A stretch of DNA of 64,000 nt. Source: Pachysolen tannophilus NRRL Y-2460 (Eukaryota; Ascomycota; Pichiomycetes; Alaninales; Pachysolenaceae). Shown here in pieces: positions 48,921-59,009 of the stretch. Position 1 is the stretch's first letter, and every line of letters starts with the position of its first letter. The stretch lies in the NCBI GenBank assembly GCA_001661245.1, contig KV454012.1:971696-1035695 (forward strand), given 5' to 3'. The notes beneath the pieces were generated by a model that was not told the origin of the DNA, ran no database searches, and saw only the letters and a list, made by a program, of their open reading frames with translations. A program made the position numbers and the translations under genes.

Positions 48921-49628
48921 ATGTCATCTACATTGGTTTCTTCAGAAGATGAATTTTCACAAAATTTAATTAATTTATTAAATTTAACTGTTCCAATACC
49001 AAAATATAATGATGATTATTCAAGAGATTTAAAACAAGTTTCATCATTAGGTATAACACTTGCAAAAATACCTAATTTAAATAATTTTCAATTTCAAAAA
49101 AATTCAAATGAAATATCAAATAATAATCAAGAAAGACAAATTGAAGTTTTTTTCAAATCAATAAAACCTCCTTTAAAATTTACACATAAATTAAATTGTA
49201 CTGGTTCAAGTACTATTTATAAATTAAAAGAAGATTTAATAAATAATTTAGATTTATTAAAATTAAATTCAATTTCAATATCTTGTTTAAAATTTTTAAT
49301 AAAGGGTAAAGTTATTAATGATAATGTTTTTTTAAAAGATCTTATTAATTTTACAAATGATGAAAAAAAAATTCCTGAAATTTCATTTATGGTAATTGTA
49401 GGGAATAATAGTACAGTTTCTTCTCGTGATACAACTCCAATACCAATGAATCTTGAAGATCCACCAATAATATCATTACAACAAGAACCTAATACTAGTA
49501 ATATAAATAATTTAAGTGAAGAATTATGGCTGAAAATAGGTAATCAAGTTGCAAGTATGTATAATACAAAGGATACATCTAAAATCATGGAAAGATTGAA
49601 AAAAGGTTGGAATTCAATTCAAAATTAG
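48921..49628 (+). CDS. GET5: Get5/Mdy2, ubiquitin-like subunit of the tail-anchored protein pathway
   Basis: A 235-residue protein with the Get5 plan. The N-terminal Get4-binding helix region (EDEFSQNLINLLNLTVPIPKY) is followed by a linker and a ubiquitin-like domain (about 74-160, IEVFFKSIKPPLKF to ISFMVIVG). The C-terminal homodimerisation helix ends LWLKIGNQVASMYN and LKKGWNSIQN. Get4-Get5 links Sgt2, holding new tail-anchored proteins, to the ATPase Get3. The sequence is diverged and very Asn/Ile/Lys-rich, and the call rests on layout and the FxxKxxPPLKF and C-terminal patterns. An alternative is another ubiquitin-like-domain protein. Confidence 0.75.
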   Translation: MSSTLVSSEDEFSQNLINLLNLTVPIPKYNDDYSRDLKQVSSLGITLAKIPNLNNFQFQKNSNEISNNNQERQIEVFFKSIKPPLKFTHKLNCTGSSTIYKLKEDLINNLDLLKLNSISISCLKFLIKGKVINDNVFLKDLINFTNDEKKIPEISFMVIVGNNSTVSSRDTTPIPMNLEDPPIISLQQEPNTSNINNLSEELWLKIGNQVASMYNTKDTSKIMERLKKGWNSIQN

Positions 49629-49743
49629 TATAATAATTGTATATGGGATTAATTTAATTCAATTAATAAATCATGTGTATCAAAGATACAGATACACACA
49701 CAAAAAAAAAATCTTTTACTAAATATAATATCTAGCTTATTAT

Positions 49744-50598
49744 TTATTGTCTTGATTTAATAATATCAACAAATTCAGGTTTCAATGAAGCACCTCCAAC
49801 TAAGAAACCATCAACATCTGCTTTATCTTTGAATTGAGAAACATTCTTACCATTGGCTGAACCACCGTACAAGATTCTAACAGCATTGGCTTGATCTGCA
49901 CCAATAGTAGTCTTTAAATATTCTCTGATTTGGTGTTGAATATCTTGTGCATCTTCAGCAGTAGCAGCTAAACCAGTACCAATGGCCCAAACTGGTTCAT
50001 AAGCGATAACAATATTACTCCAATCAGAAACAACATCACTAACAGCCTTTAATTGTCTTTTACAAACATCTAAAGTAGTACCAGCTTTTTTCTCTTCTAA
50101 AGTTTCACCAATACAAAGAATAACTTTAACACCACTATCTAAGGCAAATTTAGTCTTTGATGCAATAAATTGATCAGTTTCTTTAAAAATAGTACGTCTT
50201 TCAGAATGACCTAAAATAACCCAAGGAACATTCAAATCTTTAAGTGATTCAACTGAAATTTCACCTGTATAAGCACCAGACAGCTTATCAAATGCATTCT
50301 GAGCAGCAATTGATATAGTTTTCAGCTTAACATTTTCAACAGCCAATGATAAGTATGGTGCAGGTGGAGCAAGAACAACTTCAACATTTGATGGTAAATC
50401 GGCAGAATTTAAATTATCAATAATTGCCTTAATAGAAGCTTTGCTTCCATTCATCTTGAAATTACCACCAACGAAAAAAGTACGATTTTGAGTCTGAAAT
50501 CATGTTAGCATTTCATTAATACTCCTTTTTTTTGATTGATTTTTTTTTTTGGGGCCCAAATTATATGAACCATATATATAGATAGATATACTTACCAT
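49744..50598 (-). CDS. TPI1: Triosephosphate isomerase (spliced; first exon is one codon)
   Basis: Minus-strand exons 50596-50598 and 49744-50493 give 250 residues. TPI interconverts dihydroxyacetone phosphate and glyceraldehyde 3-phosphate in glycolysis. The catalytic set is present: N and K in [10 protein letters not shown], His in ILGHSERR, Glu in [11 protein letters not shown] (loop 6) and the phosphate-binding YGGSANG. The ATG is followed at once by GTAAGT. A 102-base intron with TGCTAAC ends TTTCAG, and exon 2 begins [13 protein letters not shown]. Without splicing, the only in-frame ATG of exon 2 would start after the active-site Lys segment, so the intron is needed. CTG at 50281-50283 is residue 72, where yeasts have Ala or Thr (KASGAFTGE). 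A TCACGTGA box lies upstream. Confidence 0.97.
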
Positions 50599-51078
50599 TT
50601 TTTCTTTTCTTCTTCTTTTTTTAAATGCTTAATTTTAATATTCTTCTTATTATATAAATTAAAATTTATACAAATTAATGAAAAAAACTTTTTAAATTAA
50701 ATTAAATTATATAATTTCTTTATTATTTGGAAATCAATTTACTTTTAAACCCCTTCAATCATTAAAGTGGTCTTCTAGATTCCATCCATCAGATGGTGTG
50801 TTCGCTCTAACATTGCGGAATCGCTTTATTAATTTTTTTTTTCACCAGCTTGTGATTATTTGACCTTTGCTGTCATCACGTGAGACAAGATGGAATTTAA
50901 ACCATTTTTACTATTACTTCAGACAACTTCCAACAACAACGACAACAATAATTAAAGAAGAAGAGGTTAAAAGACAAAAAAAGGTAAGAAGTCAGCCTAC
51001 TATATAATATAATCAATATGGTGTTGGGGAAGGATGTTTTTTAACTTTTTTTTTTTTTTTTTTTCTTTTTTGTATGTC
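50599..51078. promoter_or_regulatory. TPI1 promoter / DET1 3' flank
   Basis: No gene. It has the palindromic E-box at 50876-50883, AT-rich sequence just upstream of the TPI1 ATG, and an A/T-rich terminator-like stretch near the DET1 stop (T run about 51049-51064). Confidence 0.5.
50876..50883. promoter_or_regulatory. E-box TCACGTGA upstream of TPI1
   Basis: A perfect 8-bp palindrome about 280 bases upstream of the TPI1 ATG. Basic helix-loop-helix factors bind it: Cbf1, and in Candida albicans Tye7, which controls glycolytic genes. Position before a glycolytic gene makes Tye7-type control plausible; this is inference. The only other copy noticed is at 11996-12003. Confidence 0.5.
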
Positions 51079-52040
51079 TTAATGGTGCGATTTCTTAAAC
51101 ATTTCTCTTATTTGTTTCTCCTTTTCACGTTGTGATCTTATTGCTTCCTTTTCAGCATTTACAATTTCTAATATTTTTTTATCATCCAATTTTGCTTTAT
51201 AAGTATTAAAATTGACTTCATCTGCAAATTCTTTTTCCACATCTTTTTGATTAATTTGATCATCTGGTAAATCATCCCATTTCCTTAATTTTGTTTGTAA
51301 ATTATAATTTTCTTTATCTTTATTTTTTGCCATTACAATATATTGACAATGTGGTAAATTTCTTAAACTTTCAAATTCTTCAACTGACCAACGATACCAT
51401 TTCATTAAAAAAACTCTCATCCAAATTCCATGTGTAATCAATACTAATACAGAGGGAAAATCATCATTTTTAAATTGTCTAAATAATGATTCATTAAATG
51501 AAGCAACTCTATCATAACAATCAGCTCCACTTTCACCATATGGAATTCTATAAAAAAAATGTCCATAATGAGCTCTTTCTTTCCATATTTTTTCCATTTC
51601 TAATGAAGAACCTTGAAAATTTCCAAAATCTTGTTCTCTCATTCTTGGTTCTTCTCTTATATGATATTTAATACCTAATTCTTCAAATTTACCACCTTCT
51701 ATCACACCTTCTAAAGTTTGACGAGCTCGAAAATATGGTGAAGTATAAAAAAGTACAGTATCATCATCTTTTAATATCGTTGAAACTAACCTATTACCTG
51801 CCAGTAAAGCTTCCAGACAACCTTTTTTAGTTAATGAAATTTTATGATTTGGAGTATGACAATTAACAGATTTATCTCTATTACTCTCAGATTCACCATG
51901 TCTTAGCAATAATATCAACTAGAAAAAATAAAGAAAAGAAAAAAAATAATTTTTTTTTCAGTTTAGTTAGAAATCATAAATCAAAGGTTATCATTATAAC
52001 TTTATCAAAAATGTTTTATACCTACCCTCGGTCTAGCCAT
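51079..52040 (-). CDS. DET1: Histidine-phosphatase family protein Det1 (spliced)
   Basis: Minus-strand exons 52026-52040 and 51079-51918 give 284 residues. The RHG signature (LILLLRHGESESN), REQDFGNFQ, YGESGADCYDRVASF and VLITHGIWMRVFLMKWYRW match yeast Det1, a phosphoglycerate-mutase-like acid phosphatase linked to sterol movement between the plasma membrane and the ER. Exon 1 encodes MARPR, and joining gives MARPRLILLLRHGES, matching the ARPRLIVLIRHGES of S. cerevisiae. The donor is GTAGGT (non-standard third to fourth bases), with a branch-like TTCTAAC and acceptor CTAG. Exon 2 has no ATG at the conserved start, only TTG, which supports splicing. Confidence 0.92.
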
Positions 52041-52670
52041 TATTATTAGTACCTCTTTTTTATTTTTTATTTTTTATTTTTTATTTTTTTATTTTTTTAT
52101 TTCTTTCTTTTATTATTGATCTTATTTAATTTTAAGCTTAAAATGATCTAAATTTCAAAATAAAAAAATAAAAAAATAAATGTACTATTCTACTTTGATC
52201 CACCTATATTTAATATTTATCAATTATTCTTAGTTAAGAAAAGATCTCGTTTCTACTTCTTTGCTATAATAATAATAGATAAAAAATGTCCATCAATGGG
52301 CAAAGCCGCTCCAACTGTGCACAACTAACTAAATCACCGTCTAAATCATTACGTCAGCCACACCTTTTTGTGTCTCTCTTTTTTTTTTTTTTTTCTTCTT
52401 TTTTTTTTTTCGTAGTGCGTTGTTTCAATACAAAATTGATATTTCGCTCACGTCCATACATGGACAAATATACTTGGACATAAACCTCACCAGGGATCCT
52501 AACCTTTGAATTGATATATCTATATTATATATATTGACTAAACTAATTCATTCAATTGGAAAACAAAAATGGGACAAAGAAATTGTATAAATATATATAT
52601 ATATATATATATAACTAAATGAATAATAAAAACATAAAACTACTAAAAAAAAAAAAAAGAACCAAAGTGA
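52041..52670. promoter_or_regulatory. DET1 promoter / KRS1 3' flank
   Basis: No gene. A run of A-T6-type repeats (about 52050-52100) is matched 60 bases away by T-A6-type repeats (about 52158-52181), so the two could pair. Long T runs sit near 52378-52411 and a TA array at about 52590-52613. A 65-codon open frame at 52286 is low-complexity and not supported. Confidence 0.5.
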
Positions 52671-54440
52671 TTAATTTTTTTCCTTTTCTTCACTCTTGAC
52701 CAAGCTATCAGGTTTTAAAGTTGGGAATAATAAAACTTCTCTAATAGTATTTGAATTGGTCAAGAACATAGCTAATCTATCAATACCACAACCCCAACCA
52801 GCAGTTGGTGGTAATCCGTACTCTAAAGCGTTACAGAAGGTTTCATCGATCAATTGGGCCTCATCATCACCTTGAGCTTTTTGTTTTGCTTGTTCTTCAA
52901 ATCTTTGTCTTTGATCAAATGGATCATTTAATTCTGTATATGCGTTACAAACTTCTTTTGTAGCAACAAAGACTTCGAATCTTTCACATAAACCTGGGAT
53001 TTTTCTATCATATTTGGCTAATGGAGACATCATTTGAGGATGACCAAAGATAAAAGTTGGATTTATACACATATCTTCTAATTCTCCTACAAGTTTATCC
53101 AACATTCTAGCATTTGTTAAAGGAGGTGGACAATCCAATTTATGTTTGATTAAAATTGATTTCAAAAATTGACCAGTTTCAGCAGTATGTAATTGATCAC
53201 CAGGTGGGAATTTTACATTAAAAACTTTTTCTAATTCTTCAATCATATTAATTCTTTTCCATGGTCTAGTAAAATTTAAAATAAGTTCTTTACCATCAGG
53301 TCCATCTGGATGATATTTAATCTCATAAGAACCAGTAATTTCTTTAACCATTTCTGAAAATAAAACTTCAGTCATATCCATCAAATCATAAACATCTGCA
53401 TAAGCTTGATAAAATTCACAAGTTGTAAATTCTGGATTATGTGTCATATCAATACCTTCATTTCTAAATTGTCTACCAATTTCATATACTCTATCCATAC
53501 CACCAACAACCAACTCTTTTAAGAACAATTCAGGTGCAACTCTCATAAACATATCCATATTTAAATCATTATGATGAGTAATAAATGGTTTTGCAGTGGC
53601 ACCACCAGCAATAACATTCATCATTGGAGTTTCAACTTCAATAAAATCTCTTGTATCTAAAAATCTTCTAATATATGAAATAATCTTTGATCTTACAATA
53701 AAGCGATCTCTTGTAGAATTGTTTACAATCAAATCAAGATATCTTTTCCTATAACGAGCTTCTTGATCTTTAAAACCATAATGTTCAGTTGGTAACATAT
53801 GTAAACATGGAGTTAATAATTTGACTTCTCTAGCAAAGACAGAAACTTCACCTTCACCACCTTTATTTGGGTTAGTTCTACCAGGGTAACCTCTAACACC
53901 AATAATATCACCTCTTCTTAATAATTCATGCATTTTAGCATAATCACCATCAGCATCTTGAGCTTGTGCCATAACTTGAAGAATAACACCATCACCATGT
54001 AAAACATAAAATTTTAATTTTGAACCAGATTCTCTCTTGGTATGGATTCTTCCAGCAATGAAAACTTCAGTATCTTCTAAAGTTTCTCCTTTTTGTAAAT
54101 AAGAATATTTTTTAGAAAATTGATCTAATCTAATTGAAACTGGAAATTTATGAGGATAAGGATTTGTTTCAGAATGAGGTTTTCTTAACTCATCAATTTG
54201 TCTTGATCTAATTTCAAAATACTGGTTTGGAGTTAAATCAGCTAAATCATCTTTCTTTTTAGAAACTTTTGGAGCAGTAGCTTGACTCTTAGAAGCCTTT
54301 TCAGCTTTTTTAGCTTCTTGAAGTCTCTGTTTTTGTCTTTTTTTCAATTCTGATTTGGAAACATATTCCCCTGTTGGTTCATCCAAATATGTTTTTTGAA
54401 CTTGTTCTGCAAGTTGATCAACCTGTGCGTCTTCTGGCAT
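52671..54440 (-). CDS. KRS1: Cytosolic lysyl-tRNA synthetase
   Basis: A 589-residue class IIb synthetase (591 in S. cerevisiae). A Lys-rich N-terminal extension ([23 protein letters not shown]) that helps bind tRNA is followed by an OB-fold anticodon-binding domain ([22 protein letters not shown]) and the catalytic core. The core has motif 1 (about FIEVETPMM), motif 2 [23 protein letters not shown] and motif 3 [14 protein letters not shown]. It charges tRNA-Lys with lysine. No mitochondrial presequence is seen. Its tRNA substrate is also the one thiolated by Ncs6, encoded in this window. It is divergent from eIF3h. Confidence 0.98.
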   Translation of the reverse strand: MPEDAQVDQLAEQVQKTYLDEPTGEYVSKSELKKRQKQRLQEAKKAEKASKSQATAPKVSKKKDDLADLTPNQYFEIRSRQIDELRKPHSETNPYPHKFPVSIRLDQFSKKYSYLQKGETLEDTEVFIAGRIHTKRESGSKLKFYVLHGDGVILQVMAQAQDADGDYAKMHELLRRGDIIGVRGYPGRTNPNKGGEGEVSVFAREVKLLTPCLHMLPTEHYGFKDQEARYRKRYLDLIVNNSTRDRFIVRSKIISYIRRFLDTRDFIEVETPMMNVIAGGATAKPFITHHNDLNMDMFMRVAPELFLKELVVGGMDRVYEIGRQFRNEGIDMTHNPEFTTCEFYQAYADVYDLMDMTEVLFSEMVKEITGSYEIKYHPDGPDGKELILNFTRPWKRINMIEELEKVFNVKFPPGDQLHTAETGQFLKSILIKHKLDCPPPLTNARMLDKLVGELEDMCINPTFIFGHPQMMSPLAKYDRKIPGLCERFEVFVATKEVCNAYTELNDPFDQRQRFEEQAKQKAQGDDEAQLIDETFCNALEYGLPPTAGWGCGIDRLAMFLTNSNTIREVLLFPTLKPDSLVKSEEKEKN

Positions 54441-54764
54441 TTTCCTTCACTAAAAATTTGATTTATTTAGTTTAAATAATTTTATCAATTTGAGTCATCG
54501 CTTTTTCTATTTTTCTATTTTTCTCTTTTTCTCTTTTTTTTTTTTTTGTCGTTCAACTTCTTTCTTCTTCAGTTTGGGGACGGTGAAAAAAAAAAAAAAA
54601 AAAAATTTTTTTTTTATAAAAAAATTATCTTCTCCAATTTTGAAAACTTTTACTACCTAATCTTCTCCGTTAAGGAAACGAGTTACAAAAAAAAAAAAAA
54701 AAATTTTTAAAACTATTACATTATTTTTAGCGACACCGGAAAAATTTTAGGGTGACATCTGTTG

Positions 54765-54801
<37 letters not shown>

Positions 54802-55032
54802 ACAGGGGCTGCAGCCGGATTTAAAAAATAAAATTTTAAAAAAGAACAAACGGTCGTGCAGTTACAATTAGTAACGTACACGACAAACAAACAAAAAACG
54901 AAAAAATTACATAGACAGCAAAATGGGAAAAATTTTTCAAAAAAATCATATATGGAGGACGGGTAGGATATCAATAGTCATTTCAAATATAATATCACGA
55001 AGAAGAAGAAGAAGATAATAGTAATAACAATA
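54441..55032. promoter_or_regulatory. Divergent promoter of KRS1 and eIF3h
   Basis: No gene. It is dominated by long A and T homopolymers (A run about 54584-54604, A run about 54687-54702, a T run of about 27 at 54771-54797). These are nucleosome-excluding poly(dA:dT) tracts, with a GAA repeat (about 54998-55013) before the eIF3h ATG. A small inverted pair GACACC/GGTGAC lies at about 54731-54756. Confidence 0.5.
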
Positions 55033-56195
55033 ATGTCAAAAGTGTAAGTATATAAGATTGTAAGATAGTTTGGATTGATTGATTTTAAGACTGGTTTACT
55101 AATAAATATTTTATAAATTATGATTTCATAATTTTTGATTTTTTTTTTTTTCTCTTATTTAGAAATATTGAATTAGAAGCAAGTGTTGCATTAAAAATTG
55201 TGAAAAATTCTTCTGATCATTACCCACATTCAGTTAGTGGTCCATTATTTGGTATTGATTTAGAAGAAGATTCCAATACCAAGAAGGTAGTGATCTCTCA
55301 TGTTTTTTCATTTCCAAATAATAATAGTAATAGTAATGATCACCATCATCAAGAAGGTTATTCATTTAAATTAAAATCTAATTTAAGATTTCAAAATGAA
55401 GTATTGGATCTGTTTAAAGAAACTGGATTAGGTGTTAAGTTTGTTGGTTTGTATTTGTCAAGTATTGGAGGTAGATATTTAACTCAACAAGTTGTTGATT
55501 CAATGATGCAACAACAAGCTTTAAAAAATGAAAATGATGATAATTCTAAAGTTTTATTATTGGTTCATGATCCTTCAAAGACTAAAAATGGTGTATTATC
55601 ATTAAGAATTTTTAAATTGAGTGAAGTTTTTGTGAAAACTTGTCGTAATGGTAAAAAATTTCAAACAACAAATTTGATTGAAAATGGATTAACTTTTAAA
55701 AATGTTTTAGAAGAATTACCATTAACAATTCATAATTCACATTTAGTTAATTTAAAAATATTATCATCAAGTGATGAATCAAAAGGAGAAGAAAATTTTG
55801 AATCTTTAAAATTATCAAGTACTATACCAACTGTAGAAACAACAATAGAAAGTTTATTTGATTCTATTGATGATTTCAATTATGATCAAAATAATTTCAA
55901 TTATTATCAACGTTCTTTATCTAGAGAATTAGCCAAGATTAATCAATGGAAACAAAAGAGAAAGTTGGAAAATTTAAATAAATTAAAGCAAAACCCAAAT
56001 ACACCAGAATCAGAATTATTATCATTGGATGAATCAGAATGGTCAAAACATTTCAAATTACCTTCTGAACCTTCAAGGTATGAGAATTTGATCATTAGTG
56101 GGCTATTAAACAATTTCTGTAATGAATTAGAAGTCAGCAGTGCTAACGAGTTGATAAAGAGTTTTAGTGTTGCTAAAGGATTAGATATCAATTAA
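55033..56195 (+). CDS. EIF3H: Translation initiation factor eIF3 subunit h (MPN domain, spliced)
   Basis: Exons 55033-55043 and 55163-56195 give 347 residues, the normal size for eIF3h. The MPN domain starts VNIELEASVALKIVKNSSDHYPHSVSGPLFGIDL and continues to the typical VLLLVHDPSKTKNGVLSLRIFKLSE, which corresponds to the VLIYDPIKTAQGSLSLKAY block of other eIF3h. No JAMM zinc motif is present, so it is a non-catalytic MPN protein. eIF3h binds eIF3f and modulates initiation and reinitiation; S. cerevisiae lost it. Exon 1 (ATGTCAAAAGT) joins at GTAAGT to an acceptor TTTAG 119 bases later, with TTTACTAATA as the branch site, rebuilding MSKVNIELEASVAL. The C-terminal half is rich in Asn, Leu and Lys. 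Confidence 0.9.
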
Positions 56196-56295
56196 TAATA
56201 ATAATAATCTAAATTTATTATATATATATATATATATATAGCTACAAATTTTTTTAAATAAAAAAAAAAAAAAAACACATTTGAATAAAAGCTAT

Positions 56296-57237
56296 TTATT
56301 TTTTTCTTACTGCCAATTGCATATTTCCTCTTCTTTTCATTTCTAAAGCAGTTTTGTAAGGAGGAGCAGTAGGCATTTGTACTGGATCCAAACTTAATCT
56401 TTCTAAATTTTTATCTAATGTATAAGTTGCATCTGAATCATAACTTGATAAATCACCACAAGCAATAAATGGAGCAATTATTCTTTCTTCCAAGGGAAAT
56501 GATAAATCATTTTTATTTAATTGTGCTCGCCCTATTCCACTATTTTGGAAAAATTCTTCTGTTGATTTATCTAATTCTAAAGTTGGTTTCCAACCAAGTC
56601 TTGGTTTATATCCAATACAAACTATAAAACTTTCTAAAGAAGTTCCTCTAGAAGATCTAGGTTTTGCACATACAACTTTTTCAAATAAAAACCCCAACTG
56701 ACTATACATCAAATCTATATCTCTTCCTCTAAAAATTTTAGCAACAAATGTACCACCTTCTTTTAATATACAACATGTTAATTGTAAAGCACTTAAAATT
56801 AATTGTGCTTGTATATACTCATCAAGATCATGTAACCCTGTCACATCAGGTGCACCATCCGAACATACAAAATCTGCTTTTTCACCTCCAAATACTGACA
56901 ATATCTTATTCATAGTACGTGGATGAGTAATATCAGCTTGTATAGTTGTAACACCTTCAATAGGAGACATTGGTTGTAAATCTACAGCAACAAGTTTTGG
57001 TTCAATATAACTTTCCAACTTAGTATCTTCCAACTTTGCCTTTTGATATATTTCCCTCGATAATACCTGGGACCATGAACCTGGAGCAGCACATAAATCA
57101 ACAACTCTTCTAACACCTTTAAACAATTGAAATTGCTCATTTAATTGTAATAACTTAAACGCTGACCTTGCTCTCCATCCTTCCTCTTTGGCCTTCCTGT
57201 AATACAAGTCTCTCTTATCTTTACTACTCTTACCCAT
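56296..57237 (-). CDS. TRM7: tRNA 2'-O-methyltransferase Trm7
   Basis: A 313-residue RrmJ/FtsJ-type enzyme that methylates the ribose at positions 32 and 34 of the tRNA anticodon loop with partners Trm732 and Rtt10/Trm734. The start [20 protein letters not shown] is the conserved one; an upstream in-frame TTG would add a non-conserved hydrophobic leader and is rejected. The SAM motif [13 protein letters not shown] and the catalytic K-D-K-E set ([34 protein letters not shown]) are all present. Length is close to S. cerevisiae (310). It is convergent with eIF3h (100 bases between stops) and divergent from RSM10. Confidence 0.96.
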   Translation of the reverse strand: MGKSSKDKRDLYYRKAKEEGWRARSAFKLLQLNEQFQLFKGVRRVVDLCAAPGSWSQVLSREIYQKAKLEDTKLESYIEPKLVAVDLQPMSPIEGVTTIQADITHPRTMNKILSVFGGEKADFVCSDGAPDVTGLHDLDEYIQAQLILSALQLTCCILKEGGTFVAKIFRGRDIDLMYSQLGFLFEKVVCAKPRSSRGTSLESFIVCIGYKPRLGWKPTLELDKSTEEFFQNSGIGRAQLNKNDLSFPLEERIIAPFIACGDLSSYDSDATYTLDKNLERLSLDPVQMPTAPPYKTALEMKRRGNMQLAVRKK

Positions 57238-57829
57238 ATCCAAACCTTCAAAACCTTCTATTAACACAAACACAAACACAAACACACACACTCTCTTTCT
57301 CTTTATCTCCACAAAACAAAACTTGTACTCTAACAATCAATCAATCACTATAGTACTACTATACCTTTAATATATACTTTTTAAAAAATTTTTTAGCTCT
57401 AAGATTATAGGTCGTTCATTTTTCACCCAAAAATTCCGAATTCGGAAATAAAAAAATAAAAAAAATAAAAAAATAAAATAAAAAACGGTGTCTGTCTGCC
57501 ATTTTGTTTTCCTAATCACTATTTACGTGTCATTACCAACAGTAGTGTACTGAAAACACAAAATCCCCCTTTTTTTTTAATCTGTCATTTCAATTTCCAT
57601 TTTCGATCCTCAAATTTTCTTTACGTGTCAAAAACAAAAGGTAGTGTTTGTTAACACAATATCTGCCAATTTTTTTGGTTTTTACCGGAATCTATTACGT
57701 GTCAATTGTTTTCTCTGTTTTTTTTTTTTTTTTTTTTTTTTTTCACATTTTTTTTCACTGGGTCAACAAAAGCGTGCGAAAGCTCTCTTTGCGGTGGAAA
57801 ACTAAGTTATATTAATTATATTAATTATA

Positions 57830-57863
<34 letters not shown>

Positions 57864-57903
57864 ATAAAGTGGTTAGTGGTGAAGTGAATTTTCATTTGGA
57901 GAT
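57238..57903. promoter_or_regulatory. Divergent promoter of TRM7 and RSM10
   Basis: No gene. It holds the 14-bp palindrome TTCCGAATTCGGAA (57434-57447), three copies of TTACGTGTCA (57523, 57621, 57695) within repeated modules, a long T run (about 57719-57743), an ATTATATTA triple repeat (about 57808-57833) and a TA array (about 57834-57860) just before the RSM10 ATG. Confidence 0.6.
57497..57710 (+). repeat. Reiterated promoter module built on TTACGTGTCA
   Basis: Two full modules and part of a third share ordered words. CTGCCA precedes TTACGTGTCA, then AGTAGTGT (second copy GGTAGTGT), then about 7 bases, then AACACAA. The words lie at 57497/57523/57540/57555 in the first module and 57621/57640/57653 in the second. 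CTGCCA and TTACGTGTCA recur at 57664 and 57695. ACGTGTC resembles half of a CACGTG E-box or a bZIP ACGT core. The bases between words are not conserved, so this looks like selected binding sites rather than a recent duplication. Confidence 0.6.
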
Positions 57904-58926
57904 ATGTTGGGACGCTCAGTGATGTTTCAAGTGCGTGGTTTGCCGGTGATGTCGATGAATTCGACTAGATCGAAGAGGATTAGTTTAAATTTAAATTCTT
58001 GTTGGTTTTCATCTAGTTCATTGTGTTTAAATAATACCAATATTGAAAAAGAGAAAAAACATAAAAATGATTTGGCCAATAATCTTACAGCGAGACTTTT
58101 AAAGAATGATGGTTATAATCCGATGCAATTATCTGATGAAAAAATAGTTTCTGATATTAATAAACCTCTTACAATAAATGTAGAACTGAATTATTATGCT
58201 CCATTAAAAAATGAAGTTAAATATGGAGATTTAAAATGTGAAGTTACTATGAGAGCTTTTGATAGTAGAAATTTGGAATTTTTTAGTGATTTTGCTTTAA
58301 GAGCTGGTTATTATCTTGGTTTAGCAATAACAGGTCCAAAACCATTACCTGTTAGAAGAGAAAGATGGACAGTTATAAGATCACCTTTTGTACATGCAAA
58401 ATCAAAGGAAAATTTCGAAAGAAGAACACATGCTAGGCTTTTAAGAGTTTGGGATTCAAATCCTGAAACTATTGATTTATGGTTACAATATTTGAATAAA
58501 CATTCAGTAAGAGGAGTTGGTTTAAAACTGCATATGTATGTTCAAGAAGAAATTGATTATTCTAAAAAAATGGATTCATTCGATGCAATTCAAGATGAAA
58601 ATATAAATTCTCCAAATATAAGTCATTTCTCAAATACTTCAAATCCAATGGTAGCTGATAGAGTCAAAGAATTGTTAAATGAACCACATTTTAAAAGACA
58701 TTTTAATAAAGACCCAGTTGAAAATGGAAATGAAAATACACAAAAAACAATGGAAGAAAAAATTGAACCGGTAGTTGAAGATAAAAAAGTTGAAACTAAA
58801 CAAGAAGCAAAATCAGTACTGGAACCCCTGGAAAAGGTGAAGGATAACCAAGAGCATCAAGATGCTAAAGATGCCAAAGATGCTAAACATTCTAAAGATG
58901 CTAAAGACCCTACAAATGATAACTAA
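57904..58926 (+). CDS. RSM10: Mitochondrial ribosomal protein uS10m (Rsm10)
   Basis: A 340-residue protein of the mitochondrial small subunit. The S10 core (about residues 85-210) has [17 protein letters not shown] and the highly conserved [20 protein letters not shown], then [16 protein letters not shown]. Residues 1-40 are basic and Ser-rich ([22 protein letters not shown]), a mitochondrial presequence. S. cerevisiae Rsm10 is 203 residues. Here a long charged tail follows the core, rich in Lys, Glu and Asp and ending in a degenerate DAKDAKDAK repeat (about 58856-58910), whose role is unknown. CTG codons occur at residues where Leu is not conserved. Confidence 0.96.
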   Translation: MLGRSVMFQVRGLPVMSMNSTRSKRISLNLNSCWFSSSSLCLNNTNIEKEKKHKNDLANNLTARLLKNDGYNPMQLSDEKIVSDINKPLTINVELNYYAPLKNEVKYGDLKCEVTMRAFDSRNLEFFSDFALRAGYYLGLAITGPKPLPVRRERWTVIRSPFVHAKSKENFERRTHARLLRVWDSNPETIDLWLQYLNKHSVRGVGLKLHMYVQEEIDYSKKMDSFDAIQDENINSPNISHFSNTSNPMVADRVKELLNEPHFKRHFNKDPVENGNENTQKTMEEKIEPVVEDKKVETKQEAKSVLEPLEKVKDNQEHQDAKDAKDAKHSKDAKDPTNDN

Positions 58927-59009
58927 AGAATAGACGTTAACTTGTAAATATACATTCATTTATCTATGTCCTATTTCCTTCTTTTTTTTTTTTTTTTTTG
59001 TAGCGTTTC

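Noticed and set aside
52286-52483. 65-codon open frame MSINGQSRSN upstream of DET1
   Set aside because: Half of it is a Phe run from a T tract; no similarity and no splice partner.
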